Assembly (NCBI GenBank): GCA_033065855.1
Contig: JAVXUO010002539.1
Location: 186,001 to 250,000 of the forward strand
Length of the DNA: 64,000 bases
Direction of reading: 5' to 3'
Source of the DNA: Escallonia rubra
Taxonomy: Eukaryota; Streptophyta; Magnoliopsida; Escalloniales; Escalloniaceae
Part shown: one piece after another, positions 1 through 11,288 of the stretch
Numbering within the stretch: position 1 is the stretch's first letter
Layout of the letters: every line of letters begins with the position of its first letter
Notes under the pieces: model-generated
The model's input: only the letters and a program-made list of their open reading frames with translations
What the model was told of the DNA's origin: nothing
Databases searched by the model: none
Position numbers and translations under genes: made by a program

Positions 1-1986
1 TAAAAATCCACTAACCAAAAGCAACATCACAGTTACATTACATGATACATTGGAAAACTAATCTGGTCAACAAATAATAGTTACATTACATGATAATTTC
101 TGAACACATCATCTAGAAAATAAACAAAACAAGGCATTAGGAAGTCCAGTAACCAATGAAATAAACTAAACAAGGCATTATAAGAATTCCAGTAACAAAG
201 GGCTTCATTTCAAGACTTCTGTCAAGATCCAACTTTTCATCTTTCAATTAATCTGCAAAACAAGGTGCCAGCGACGACAATTTCCAACGTCATCAGAACA
301 CCATGATCATATACTCATCAGAAAAGAAAAGAATGACACAAGAACTACCAAACAGCACAAGAAGCTAATGAATGGCACACCTTTATCAATTCCACATTTG
401 TTACAGTTTTATTGATGGCTCAACCCATTGCCTTGAATATGATTTCTGAAGAACCTTTTTCCTACAAAGTATTAAATCTAAGTATAGGTAAGAAGAGCAG
501 AATGAAATCAAACTCTCTCTGGACTAGAACCATGCAAAATTTACCTCAAATTTTACAATGAAAAGAGGAGTTATAACACCATGCTTCAGTCTAAAATTAT
601 GTACAAGGAAACCTAAAAGATTATATGGTACTCTAGATACCAGTGCCAAGAAAGCTTGCAAACTATTAACTATAAATTCAAGTATTCAAAACCATTCACC
701 TGCCTTTTGTCAAACACCATGAATTATACTCACTACATCGTCAACTACGTGGTATAAAATACCAAACACCACCGCAAATTCACATTACCACAAACATAGC
801 AAGCAAGCATGGTCACATTCAGGCATTCAGCAAACGTATTGAACCAGAACAACTCTATTATACCACTCATCCTTTTATTTTGACAAGCATGAAAATAATG
901 CAAAACTTCAACTGATATCAACAGATACTACAAAAATGCCTCATTGTTATTCTTAATGCCCCGGTGCACCTCCGCCTTGAGATATTATACAACGGCGTAA
1001 TTAACTACAATGTGAATAACGAACATAGGCACTCAAACAGTGAATACGCGCTGCTTTTGATCATTATGGTATTATGACAAACCAAACAACCAAGAAGTAT
1101 ACAATTTAGAGTTTCAAAAACATCTAATTGAACATTATTCAGTGAAGATGGTAATTAAACCTGAAGGAAACTCATAGCAAAAATGATATAGCTGCACATC
1201 CTCCCTTGGCTCCTAATCCGAATCTCATTCTCGCCGATCTGTGTCTTAGCTCTCGATTTCTGGTACCAATCCATCTCCACGGAAAAAAAAACCTATGCCA
1301 AATCACCAAAAACAAACATAAAAATCAAAACAAAAACTGATAAAGATTACATGCAAAACGAATAATTGACGGTGGCAACAATTTTCATTACAGACCTGTT
1401 TAGAGGTTTCTAAGGTATTAGTGGATTTCTAGGTACCTTCTTTGAATTAATTGAAGTTCCAAACCCAAGAACTTCATAATTAGAATTACCTGAATTAATT
1501 TGCAAAATGTATACTTGACGGTGACGGCGACGACGATTTCTCTATGTATCCAAAGTTCCAAACCCAGGTCCTTCAAGATCTGTTTCTCTGTGTATCCAGA
1601 TTTATTGCATATTGGGTAAGATCGAAGAGAGGCAGATGATGTATGAAATTGGGGCGGATGAAGAAGAGTTGGCTGAAAACATGAATTAGGGCAAAATGAG
1701 GGAGCTAACTACTAACTAGGGTCAAGGACAGGATTTATATAGTAGGGTAACTAGGGTATATTCAACTAACTAGGGTATGGTATATATATATATTTTTATC
1801 CCCCTCGGTTCGGTTCGGTTTCGTGACGGTTTGGAATTTCTGAACCGTGAACCAAACCGAACCGGCCTCGGTTTGAAATTTTGAAACCAAACCATTCAAT
1901 CTCATCAACGGTCCGGATTCGATTGGTTCGGTTTCCTCGGTTTGAACGGTTCGGCTCGGTTTGATCGGTTCGCTGCTCACCCCTAG
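1..1986. mobile_element. Non-autonomous hAT-family element, left end outside window
   Basis: The right end, about 1795-1986, is built of CGGTTCGGTTTG-like subterminal repeats and finishes in GCTGCTCACCCCTAG. The element at 3339-8218 ends in the same way. The first 110 bases resemble the left interior of that second element near 3480-3540 (both contain a TTACATTACATGA-type stretch), so the left end probably lies just outside the window. No transposase reading frame is visible. I infer a deletion derivative of the same hAT family, in the same orientation. The short open frame over 1762-1980 is only the translated terminal repeats. Confidence 0.6.
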
Positions 1987-3239
1987 CCTGTATAGGCTTG
2001 CTTAGCCTAGTAATTTTGTAAGTTATGGATGCTTAAAATATTATACATTGCTAATTGCTGACTATATGAGATGTTATCTTTGTGATTTCTATGTTTTGCC
2101 ACTTCCTTCTCTCTCAAAAAAAAAAAAAAAGAAAAGAGAGAGAGAGTAGGAGGCCTGTAGTATATTTCTAGACCTCATTTGGTGTAACATAAGTATGAAT
2201 ATGGTCTAACTTAAGTATAAAATTTAATAAGATGGAGAGATTTCTTCTATCGTTTTGCTTCTATTTGTAACCGGCCCAAACGAGCTGACAATTTAATGAG
2301 ATGGATATATTTAGAGTTTTAATATCATTCACGTCTTATTTATTTATCGTTCACCTTCATTTTTACCTGAACCAAACGGCCGCCGAATTACCTTTTTTTG
2401 CTTGGATCCTTGTGATTTTGCCGCGTATGCCTGCATCGCATTGAATTGTATACAACATTTGGTACTGACCAACTTATCCTCATCCTTACCCTTTCTTGAA
2501 ACGGTACTTGCTAAATTCTGTCGTCCTGGTCTCTAACGGAGATATTTGGTTCTCTTGGTTGGGTTTGTAGGTGACAAAGGAGAGGCTGCTGGAGGCCATT
2601 GAAGGGCATGTGCTTGGAGTAGCAGTTTTGATGGCCAAGGTCTAGATTTTAATGCTGTCATGATCCTTCATATAATGTTAACTTTCAGCGTGTTCTTTTG
2701 TCTGAAGATTGAGATTTAGTTACAGTTCTTGTCTTGAATATAATGTGACGAATTTGAATGCATGGATGCTTAAGATGAAGAAGACCAAATGTCCACTTCT
2801 CAATAAATTTGTGGCCTTCACGAAAGTCCTTTTTAGTTTTATCAAGAAACTTTTAATGTTCTTCTTTTTGTGCTTATTCATATTTTAATTTTTCGCGTGT
2901 CGCTTTTTGAGATTAGATATGATAATCACGTGCGAGCGTTTTATCGTCTTCCGCATTACTTTTGCGAGCGATTCTTTTTCAGATATAGATGTAATTTAAT
3001 GAACAAGTTTTCACATCTTTTGGATGACTGAGCAATAAAAAACTTAAACGGTGGATAAAAAAAATTATAAGCAGTAATGTAACTGGTTTGCAATTGATTG
3101 GCTTGGAGAATTGTCTAAGCAAGAAATTTTCATATGTGGAGTAAACTAGTAATTTATTAGAAATTATTAACAATACATGGTAAAATGGAGTTGATTTCAT
3201 GAAAAATAAGAAAACTAAAATTTAATATCGATAATAAAT
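1987..3239. other. Spacer between two hAT elements, no intact gene
   Basis: AT-rich sequence with an A-rich then GA-rich simple tract at 2116-2147. The only coding-like piece is the short open stretch at 2571-2645, listed separately. Confidence 0.5.
2571..2645 (+). pseudogene. Possible orphan terminal exon, family unknown
   Basis: A pyrimidine-poor but usable acceptor (TTTGTAG) precedes 24 codons, which read VTKERLLEAIEGHVLGVAVL then MAKV and a TAG stop. Codon use looks like a real amphipathic helix, and AT-rich 3' UTR-like sequence follows. No partner exon can be seen upstream; 1-1986 is transposon. It may be the last exon of a gene broken or displaced by the hAT insertion, or chance. I do not recognise the family. 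Confidence 0.2.
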
Positions 3240-3338
3240 GGTCATTTTAATGTTTTGAGTGATTTTTATTTAATAACGTTAAAACGATATTGTTAGGGAT
3301 GGTCACTGAAAGTGTTAGTTAAAAAGTTACTAGAAATT
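3240..3338. repeat. Copy of a dispersed AT-rich repeat, left part (split by hAT)
   Basis: It carries GGTCACTGAAAGTGTTAGTT and AGTTACTAGAAATT. Similar strings (TGTCACTAAAAGTATTAATT, ATTTAGTAATTATTAATTGT) occur at 11195-11280, 27880-28040 and partly at 30790-30840. Its right part resumes after the hAT element at about 8219-8265. The class is not assigned. Confidence 0.5.
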
Positions 3339-4641
3339 AAGGGGGTGAGCGCGATTCGGTTTGGGGGTCAAACCGCAAACCGAATCAATTCATTCGATTC
3401 AAATTGAACGGTTCGGATCGGTTTTCACGTAGTTTTAACATTATTCTGTTTCAAGAAAAAACAATAGTCCAATAACAAAAAAAATACATCATAATTGCAT
3501 TACATGACAAATTGAAAAGTTTAAATTAGTCACCAAGTGTAAAAGTCCTACAAAGGTACATTATAGAACAATTAATATGGTAGTGCATATTACAATGCCA
3601 CACTGCATGGCACTGCATTCATGTAAAGAACAGCAACATGCTACTGCACTGAAGGTACTCTCAAATCTGGACGTCTTGCTTCCATTTCAAAGTGGTGCAC
3701 TCTCTCACCTTGTTGGCATTCCAGTTTTAGTTGAACATTCTTGAAAGAGAGTTAGAAAACATTACAATTTACTTGCCGAACATCATAGCAAATATTAATT
3801 GAAAGGAAGGACATAAACTGGTGTGAATGATGCAATAGTAAAACTTAACATTGCCAAATGACTTGCCATTATCCAAAGTTACATTAAGCAAATCATTCAG
3901 ACAAACCTTAATCAATATGACATGGCCAATCAGTAATTAACTTTAACATTTCAACACTTATGCCCCTGGCAAGATTCCTTTTTTCACATTCTGGTTAATC
4001 TACAAAACATGCGGCAAGTTCAATAAACAAGTTGTTTAAAAACCTTTGAAATGAAGCCTAAAAGTGTATAAATTGTCTACTGCAATTGGTGATTTGGTGT
4101 TACATCCTAGGCTTGGCTGGGCAGTAGCATAGCCATATGGACTATGCACTACTGCACTAGTGCAGCACTATAATATTCACTACTGTCTATTGCACTTCAG
4201 ATTTGAAGGCCTTCACATTTCATAAAAAGCACAATCAACCACTAGTGTGGCACTGCAATAGCCAATATGCACTATTGCACTTCACATTTTAATAGCCAGG
4301 TTCACACTATTAGTCTTCATCAAACCCTCATATCTGTATTTCCATTCCAAATCCCTTACCTCAGTATAACTTTTAACAAAGTTCCTCAAAACAAGGGAGA
4401 AATGTAACAGGGTGTTCTAAAACAGGTTTTATAAACTAATAAGCTGTCTAAAACAGGTTTTATAAACTAATAAGCTGTCCAAAAGTGACTTACCATGATC
4501 AATAACAATTGATGCATGCGAACTAGACCTTTGTGCATTTTCTGAAAAGACAAACGGGAGAGATATCAAATGCTTTTAGAAATTAGAATACATTGTTGCT
4601 AATACAAAGAAAAGCCAAAAACAGTTAATTTTACCCGAAAA

Positions 4642-6737
4642 TCACTCTTCAAGTTTTTCAATCTCATCCATGGCTTCTCGAAGATCAATTGTCTTGGAAG
4701 GATTTTGTAGCCAATTCTGAGTACAAATAAGAGTTTCTATCGTTCGTGGAGCTAGAGAACTACGAAATGGATCAAGCACACGACCTCCTGTGCTGAATGC
4801 CGACTCAGATGCAACAGTAGAAATTGGGACAGCTAAAACATGTCTCGCTACTTGGGAGAGGACACGATACTTCTGACTATTAACCTTCCACCATCCTAAG
4901 ATATCTAATTCTGCATTTACCACGGGATCTTCACAACTCTCAGCTAGCTATCTATCCACTTCCGACTTGCTCTTTATGCTATCCTTCTCCGCCAAAAGCC
5001 TTTTGTATTGAGCTGCCAAAGATTCATCTTCCTCAAGTTCAGCAACATTATCCTTAGAATATTGACTTGCTGATTTCTTTGATTCATCATCCCCTTTCTT
5101 GTAATGCTCAAACAACTTAACCAAATTCTCCTTCACCTTTTTCACAACCTATTTAACCGTCGTAGTATCACACACTTGACTTAAAACAAACTTAACATAC
5201 TCTAACTTGTAACGGGGGTCAAGAACAACCGCAATATACAAATACAAGTTCAAATTATCAAGAGTTCCCCAATACTTCTCAAACTTCTTCAACATATTTT
5301 TTGCCATAGAACACAAAAGATTATCCCCACTTTTAGATAAAGTAACCAATTTTCTACGTAATCCCATCACCTCATGAAAAAGTACATTTGCCGTAATGTG
5401 TAAAGAAGCTGAAAAACGCAAGCTCGCATCATAGAAAAGTTTCAAAAATGGGATAAACGTTCTAGCATTTTTCCAATCATCCACAGAAGGAGGCTCAAGC
5501 CTTAGCCGCCTCCTTTCACCAACATTCTCAAGCCTTAGCCGCCTCCTTTCACCAACATTCTCATCATTGAGCCTCATCTAGCCGCTCAAAAGCTTTTTGA
5601 AACTTTTCAGCTTTTTCTAACATTAAATACGTAGAATTCCATCGGGTGGGGACATCTAAGCTTACAAGACTCTTACTATCAATCTTTTCCTTTTCAGCAC
5701 ATTTTTTTGAAAGTTTCAAGCCTAGCTAGAGAAAACCTCACATATCTTACTACATTTCGGATACAAGCAATCGAATCATGAAGATCTTTCAACCCTTCCC
5801 CCATAATAAGGTTAAAAATATGAGCACCACATCTCATGTGAAGGTTCTCATTGTCTAGAAAAATGCTTTTCTAATCCTTAGTCTTATTTTTCAAGAACTT
5901 AATAGCAGTGTCATTATTGCTAGCATTATCAACCGTGACCGTAAGAATGCTGTCAATTTTCCAACCCAACAAGCATGTCTCGATTTCCTTTCAAATTGTC
6001 TTGCCCTTATGATTGGGAATTAGACAGAAATTTAAGATTCTTTTTTGTAACTTCCAATCACTATCAATCCAATGCCCCGTAAGACACATATAGTTCAAAT
6101 TCTTAATGGACGTCCACACGTCAGTGGTAAGGCAAAGTCTTTCATTACAAAGAATATTCATCAACTTAACCTTTTCTTTTACAAACAAACATGTAACATC
6201 CCTAGCAACCGTAAAACGAGACGGGACAATGAACCTAGGTTGCATAAAGCGACAAAACTTCCTAAACCCCTACTTTTCCACATGATTAAAGGGCAACTCA
6301 TCAACAATAACCATCTCAGCAAGTATTAGCCTACATTCTTCGACACTAAAACGAATTGCCTTCAAATCACCCATAGAACTGTCTTCTTTTTTAGGCTCAA
6401 AAGATATAGTACTTTGCCGTTTATTGACACGATTGTAAGGATATTATTTGCACCTAACATTCAAATGAGTCCACAATGTGCTAGTCTCGTTTATGCCAGC
6501 ATATGAATATTTTTTAATGCAGTACTTACATATTGCATGCGCAGGTTCATTCGAATTGGAATTAGGATCACCTTTTTTGTTTACGAGATCAAAATGCTCC
6601 CAAACAGGTGACTCTTTATTACTTGATGCCGGGGCTGACCTCTTTTTATCGGGCTTAGGAGGGAGTGAAGAAGAGGTAGCACCAACTGCAGTTTCAGCCA
6701 TACTTGATGGCATTGCTTGATTTGCTTCATCAGCCAT
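4642..6737 (-). pseudogene. hAT transposase pseudogene (BED finger to hAT dimerisation domain)
   Basis: Read on the minus strand, the N-terminal piece (6737-6444) holds a BED-type zinc finger, with CKYC followed by a distal HLNVRC. The next pieces (6245-5991 and on to about 5600) show the RNase-H-like core, with phrases such as LTTDVWTS and DNASNND and a later DVPTRWNSTY. Then 5577-5149 carries ALDPRYK-like VVLDPRYKLEY. The C-terminal piece (4923-4642) is a clear hAT dimerisation domain with ILGWWKVNSQKY and STVASESAFSTGGRVLD. In-frame stops and frame changes near 6440, 5990, 5580, 5146 and 4924 break it, so it cannot make a full transposase. Architecture matches the Ac/RICESLEEPER group. There is no sign of domestication. 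Confidence 0.85.
5494..5559 (-). repeat. 33-bp tandem duplication inside the transposase pseudogene
   Basis: Two adjacent identical 33-bp units (5494-5526 and 5527-5559) encode ENVGERRRLRL twice in frame. An 11-residue exact repeat is not a usual feature of hAT transposases, so this is probably a local slippage event after, or near, inactivation. Confidence 0.85.
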
Positions 6738-8390
6738 CTGAATTTAAATAACAAAAAATAAGTAAGTGAAAAGGAAGAACATGTTATCCAGGTAGAGGGA
6801 TAGATAGATAGATGGGCTTTCCCCCGAAGAGATTTACAATGCAATACATCAGATTACAGAGGAAAGGTTTTTTGAGCTTGTGAAACAACTATGACCGGTG
6901 GATGCAGCGTTGCTCAACTAGGCAATTGATTTAATGGTTGATGTTGTTGTTTTAAGTGAAACAGAAAGAGTTGAATCATTAAAGAGTGGTTATATTTCAC
7001 TAGAAAAATTGACAGAGATGAATCTTTACCAAACAGAAATTAAAAACCAAGTCAACTGCAAGCACGATAAACTGAATAAAGTGCAATGTGAAGAACTTCA
7101 TGCAAGGTTACCTAAATTTATATGAATTCTATAATAAGTGCCAGCACACTAAGTGCGTTACTGGCTTACTACAATGTGAAAACTTCAGGTGGGGTTACCT
7201 AAATTTATAAAAAAATTTACTACAATCCATATATCAAGAATAATGAAAACATGTAATACTTTTGTCATCTCACAAGCAGGTTCTTGGACCATCTTCATTG
7301 TTGAATCTTCCTTTACTAAACCAGTTTAAACTGGCCAAAATCAGGTATGAAATTGGAAACTGATGAAATTGCTCAAGACCCTCATAAATCATAATGAAAT
7401 CACATATTATTGTAGCGTGGACAGACTGCTATAGGAGGAAAATGGACTGCGGATGGTGGTCGTGCCGTTCAATTGAAATTACATATCATAATGAAATCAC
7501 AAATTATTCATGCCGTTCAAGTGATGAAATTACTCACCTGTGTCGTCTCGTTCTTCAGGTATGGAAATTGGAAGTTGTCGTCTCGTTCTTCAGGTTCTGG
7601 CAACTTTCTAATACTCGTGAGCTGTCTTGCCAGATCTAAAATGGCTTCGAGCATTCGGCTTCGCCACTGCTGCCTGCTCTCTCCTTCTTCGGCACTTCCC
7701 AGTCAACAACATACCCGATCTTCACGTATCATGGCAGTGGTCGACGACCGTGGATCTTGCAAACTGAAACTATAAAACTGCGCAGCAGATCATTCGTCAA
7801 TAATGCTCAAATGAAGCTGAAATCCTTCCTTCATGGTCGATTTGTATTATACTATTATGGGATGTGTTGTTTGATTTTCTCCGTGGGTGACTAGGTGTGC
7901 TCTGAAGAAGAAGAGCAGAAGAAGAGTGACGGCAAGTGAAGATAAGGGTTTCATTTTGGGCAAACATGTTACTTTTACCCTGGTTATTCAGTTAACCATG
8001 GTAAGGTATATTATTTTTTTAATAGTTATATAATCATCAGTTCGATTCGGTTTATAGCCGGTTTGGAAACCTGAATCGTGAACCGAACCGAATCGAACCG
8101 GTCTTGAAAAATCTCAAAACAAACCGTTCAAGCTTATCAACAGTTGGGATTTAATCGGTCCAGTTTCACCAGTTTGAACCGTTCGGATCGGTTTGAACAG
8201 TTCGCTGCTCACCCCTAGTAGAAATATTTAGTAACTATTAATTTAATAAGAGAATTTTTACAATTCATGATGGTCCAAAGAAAATAACACAAGAGTCATA
8301 CCATCTAACCAACTGTCTGTCTGACATCAATAGTTGAATGTCCTTCCGAAGGTGAACTAGAGCGAGGCGGCCCTTGTCCCCATGGGTAGC

Positions 8391-9794
8391 TAGGGATGGC
8401 AATGGGGCGGGTCGGATGCGGATCTTATAAAATCCGCACCCGCCCCGGTAGTCCTTTTAAACCACCCCGCCCGGCCCCGCATCGGGTCTAGAGAAGGGAA
8501 AACCATCCCCGATCCAGCATACTTCTAAAAAATCCGCACCTGCCCCGCCCTAATCTTCTTTGCATCAGATGGATTTTCTGATACTCTCTGGCCAAAACCA
8601 AACTCCAGAGCTGAAGAAGACTAGCCGAGGATAATGAATCAGAGCTTTACAAAAGTCCAGGAACCAGAAACCAAAGGATCTTGAAGATGAGGACATCAAT
8701 GATAAAAAAAAAATTACAAACCTGAAAATGAAACACCCAGTAATTCCAACTAAAAATTTAGGTAATCAGAAGCATAAAGAAGAACTAGGGAACGGGAAAT
8801 TTAATCACTCCCTCTCCCTCTCCTTGCCAATAGCCATGGGCTCAAGGCTAAGGAGACCCATCAACATTAACACCAGAAGAAGACCAAACTCTCACAGACG
8901 TCCAAAAAAGAGCTTAAAAGCGATCATCAATGGTGGTTCACGCGCGCGCTCTTCGGTTTTTGACAACTTGGAGGCTCTCAAAAACCTCATACCCGCCGAA
9001 AACGGCGACATAAAGCCCGACCAGCTGTTCCAAGAAACCGCCGACTACATTGTCCATCTTCAAAGCTATCGATTATGGATTATTTATGTCAGGCGCCTTC
9101 ATTCTTGGCTATCGATCAGTAGGAGGAAATCAATCCAAGATCTTCTTTCCTGCAATCAAGGCAATCAAGAGTCCAGCAGAAGTCAGGCCTCGAAAGTTGC
9201 CTTGTCCAGAGAGCTGCGATGGTGATGGTGGACGATGAACGGTTAGGTGGTAGTGACGGTGGAGGTGGTGGTGAGGGGTGACCGGTGACAGGAAGAGAAC
9301 AACGAAGGAAGAGCTGCGGTGGCTGGTGGGGAAGCTCGGCTGCTGCGGCGAGAGGGAGAGAACAAAGAAGGAGGAATTGCGGTGGCTGCCTGGCTGGTGG
9401 GGAATCTCGATGGAGTCGCCGAGAAAGAGGTGGGTGAAGAGAGGAGAGCCGTGAGAGTGAGAAGGCAGTAGGCACAGCCGCACAAAGCCACATATTAGGG
9501 ATTTTAGGGTTTGCAATAAAAAAAACAAGGAACATATATATCTATGGTATCTTATGGACGACTAAGATCAAATAAATAATTAAGGTACGACTAAGATTAA
9601 CTAAAGAACTAGAGTACACCGGGGCAGGGCGGGGCGGATTTAAGGGTATGCCATACCCGACCCTAACCCACTGCGGGTTTTTTTAAAAAAAATACCATAC
9701 CCGCCCCACGCCCCGGTCAAAGTCAAAATAACCCGCCCCTATCGGGACGGGGAGGGGCGGATATCTGCGGGTACGGATTTTTTTGCCATCCCTG
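8391..9794. mobile_element. Non-autonomous hAT-like element with exact 8-bp target duplication
   Basis: The ends are TAGGGATGGCAA on the left and TTGCCATCCCTG on the right (11 of 12 inverted matches). They are flanked by identical TGGGTAGC at 8383-8390 and 9795-9802. Subterminal zones are rich in CCCGCCCC/GGGGCGGG repeats on both sides (about 8400-8560 and 9610-9780), a known look for small plant hAT elements. The element is 1,404 bp. No transposase is present. The interior carries a helix-loop-helix gene fragment (8836-9066) and a CGG/CCG-rich stretch at 9230-9470 whose minus-strand open frames are low-complexity and not convincing as genes. Confidence 0.85.
8836..9066 (+). pseudogene. Captured fragment of an atypical HLH transcription regulator gene
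   Basis: From the ATG at 8836 the frame reads MGSRLRRPININTRRR, a basic stretch, then an HLH-like part with LEALKNLIPAENG and DQLFQETADYIVHLQS (residues about 50-77). This pattern matches the second half of the small atypical bHLH/HLH regulators of the UPBEAT1/PAR/IBH1 kind, which usually continue with a short hydrophobic tail after LQ. Here similarity stops at about 9066 and the reading frame runs into unrelated residues (YRLWIIYV...). The frame is open upstream to 8728, but a CT-rich leader just before the 8836 ATG suggests captured 5' UTR. It sits wholly inside the hAT element, so I call it a captured gene fragment. The exact HLH subfamily is uncertain. Confidence 0.6.
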
Positions 9795-9802
9795 TGGGTA
9801 GC

Positions 9803-11194
9803 GACCAAAAGTTTTTCAACTGTTATTTACAAACGTCCAACACAAGCGAAGAGGAACTGAAATTTGAAGTTCTTTCAAACTTGAGGCTTGTTTATTGGTG
9901 TTAGGATCAAGTCCTTGTTCTTGGTCCCATTTGAAATGCCTTCTTCAAGGGCCTTTTTATGGTTGGGTCGTTAGGTACAAAGTATTTCCTGTAGAGTTTG
10001 AAGGCCCAAGGTCCACAGCCCATTAATAATCCGTTAGGTTCAGCAAACCTCGACATGGTATAATTTTAAAGAGAGAAAATTTTGGTTGCAATCTCTTATT
10101 GGTAACACTCGATACATTTACCAAATAGTAATGGATTGCTAAATATTTTTTATAACCTTTAATCTATGATGTTAGAAAATTGTTGCTAAATGACTCTGTA
10201 AAGATACTCTGGCTACTATATCAGAAGTTGTATATTAGTTCGTACTACAGGAATTGCAGCAAAAAAAAAAAAAAAAAATTTCCTTTTTAAAACTTTGACA
10301 AATCCTATTAAGCACAAGTTACAAGCGTCACTGTTGATTTATTCGTAAGTAAAGAGTTTATATAACCGCGATTGCCTGATAGTTTTCTTCTTCAACTCAC
10401 GAAAGTCGCAAAAAGTATGTCATGTTGCATCAATTGAGTTTGTCCTTGTGCCTGCGCAACTAAGAAGAAGAAAAAAGATGGATAAAATGTAAAAATGCTC
10501 TCCATTTTGTTCGGATTACAAACTGAAAATAAAAACTCAGTCAAGCTTTAGCTTTAGCTTCAAGAACCGGTGAACATGTCTTTCTTTCATGTTTTTTTTT
10601 ATAGTATTATTTACAAATTATCTTAACTAAATAATGGTATGTTCATCCTAAATAATACTAAAGAAAAGAAAGTCATTATTTATGACATGAACTTCTAGAT
10701 TAGATCTTCTTAGATCTACTCATGCGTATATGGGCAATGTTTAGCTTCTATTTGTTTTAATGCCTGTAATATACTTTTGTACTCTTTTGTATGGCCAGTT
10801 CGTATTGTTAATTATAATATATATCTCTTCTTAACAAAAAAAAAAAAAATTAACTAAATCAAAAGAATAAAAATCGAGTTTGTTGAAGCTTTCGAGCCTG
10901 CCGTCGGCCAGGTAGTAAAAAAATGTCTTCGCATTTGTCGATCCAAAAATTAAGTCTTATCAAAGCTGCAAAGGCTGGCCTATCCCGCACTCGCCTTATA
11001 AATTTTATTAAAGAAAAATGAGGAAAACTTTGGAAAATAAGTGTCACACTAATTAGTGACAAATAAAGTTTATACCCAGCCTTTGTGGTAGGCAAAGGAA
11101 AAATTTTGACTGCTACTCGAGTTGAATGAATCTTCCTCTTATCCCTCATGTAACGATAATTGATGGTTGTTAAATATTTTCAGTAATTTTTTTG
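9803..11194. other. Spacer, no gene seen
   Basis: AT-rich sequence with an A tract at 10261-10278 and another at 10838-10849. Short open frames on both strands lack codon bias and homology. Nothing else is supported. Confidence 0.5.
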
Positions 11195-11280
11195 TAGTGA
11201 CGCTACAAAAATATTGTTAAGAGTTGTCACTAAAAGTATTAATTTAGATATTTAGTAATTATTAATTGTCACTATATATA
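11195..11280. repeat. Copy of the dispersed AT-rich repeat
   Basis: Contains AGTTGTCACTAAAAGTATTA and ATTTAGTAATTATTAATTGT, matching the repeat split by the hAT element at 3240-3338/8219-8265. A (TA)n tract follows, into which the next element inserted. Confidence 0.5.
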
Positions 11281-11288
11281 TATATATA

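Larger units (their letters stand above)
3339..8218 (-). mobile_element. hAT transposon with degenerate transposase
   Basis: Left end AAGGGGGTGAGC and right end GCTCACCCCTAG form short terminal inverted repeats, followed inward by the CGGTTCGGTTTG-type subterminal repeats usual for plant hAT elements. Flanks 3331-3338 (TAGAAATT) and 8219-8226 (TAGAAATA) fit an 8-bp target duplication with one mismatch, the hAT length. The element is about 4.9 kb. The broken transposase at 4642-6737 is on the minus strand. The outer parts (3350-4640 and 6740-8020) are noncoding and contain no other gene that I recognise. Confidence 0.75.

Noticed and set aside
1762-1980. 72-codon minus-strand open frame
   Set aside because: It is the translation of hAT subterminal repeats (CGGTTCGGTTTG); no protein family.
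9116-9535. Overlapping minus-strand open frames of 132-139 codons
   Set aside because: Low-complexity CCG/Pro/Ser-rich frames inside the non-autonomous hAT; two frames are open at once, which indicates composition and not coding.
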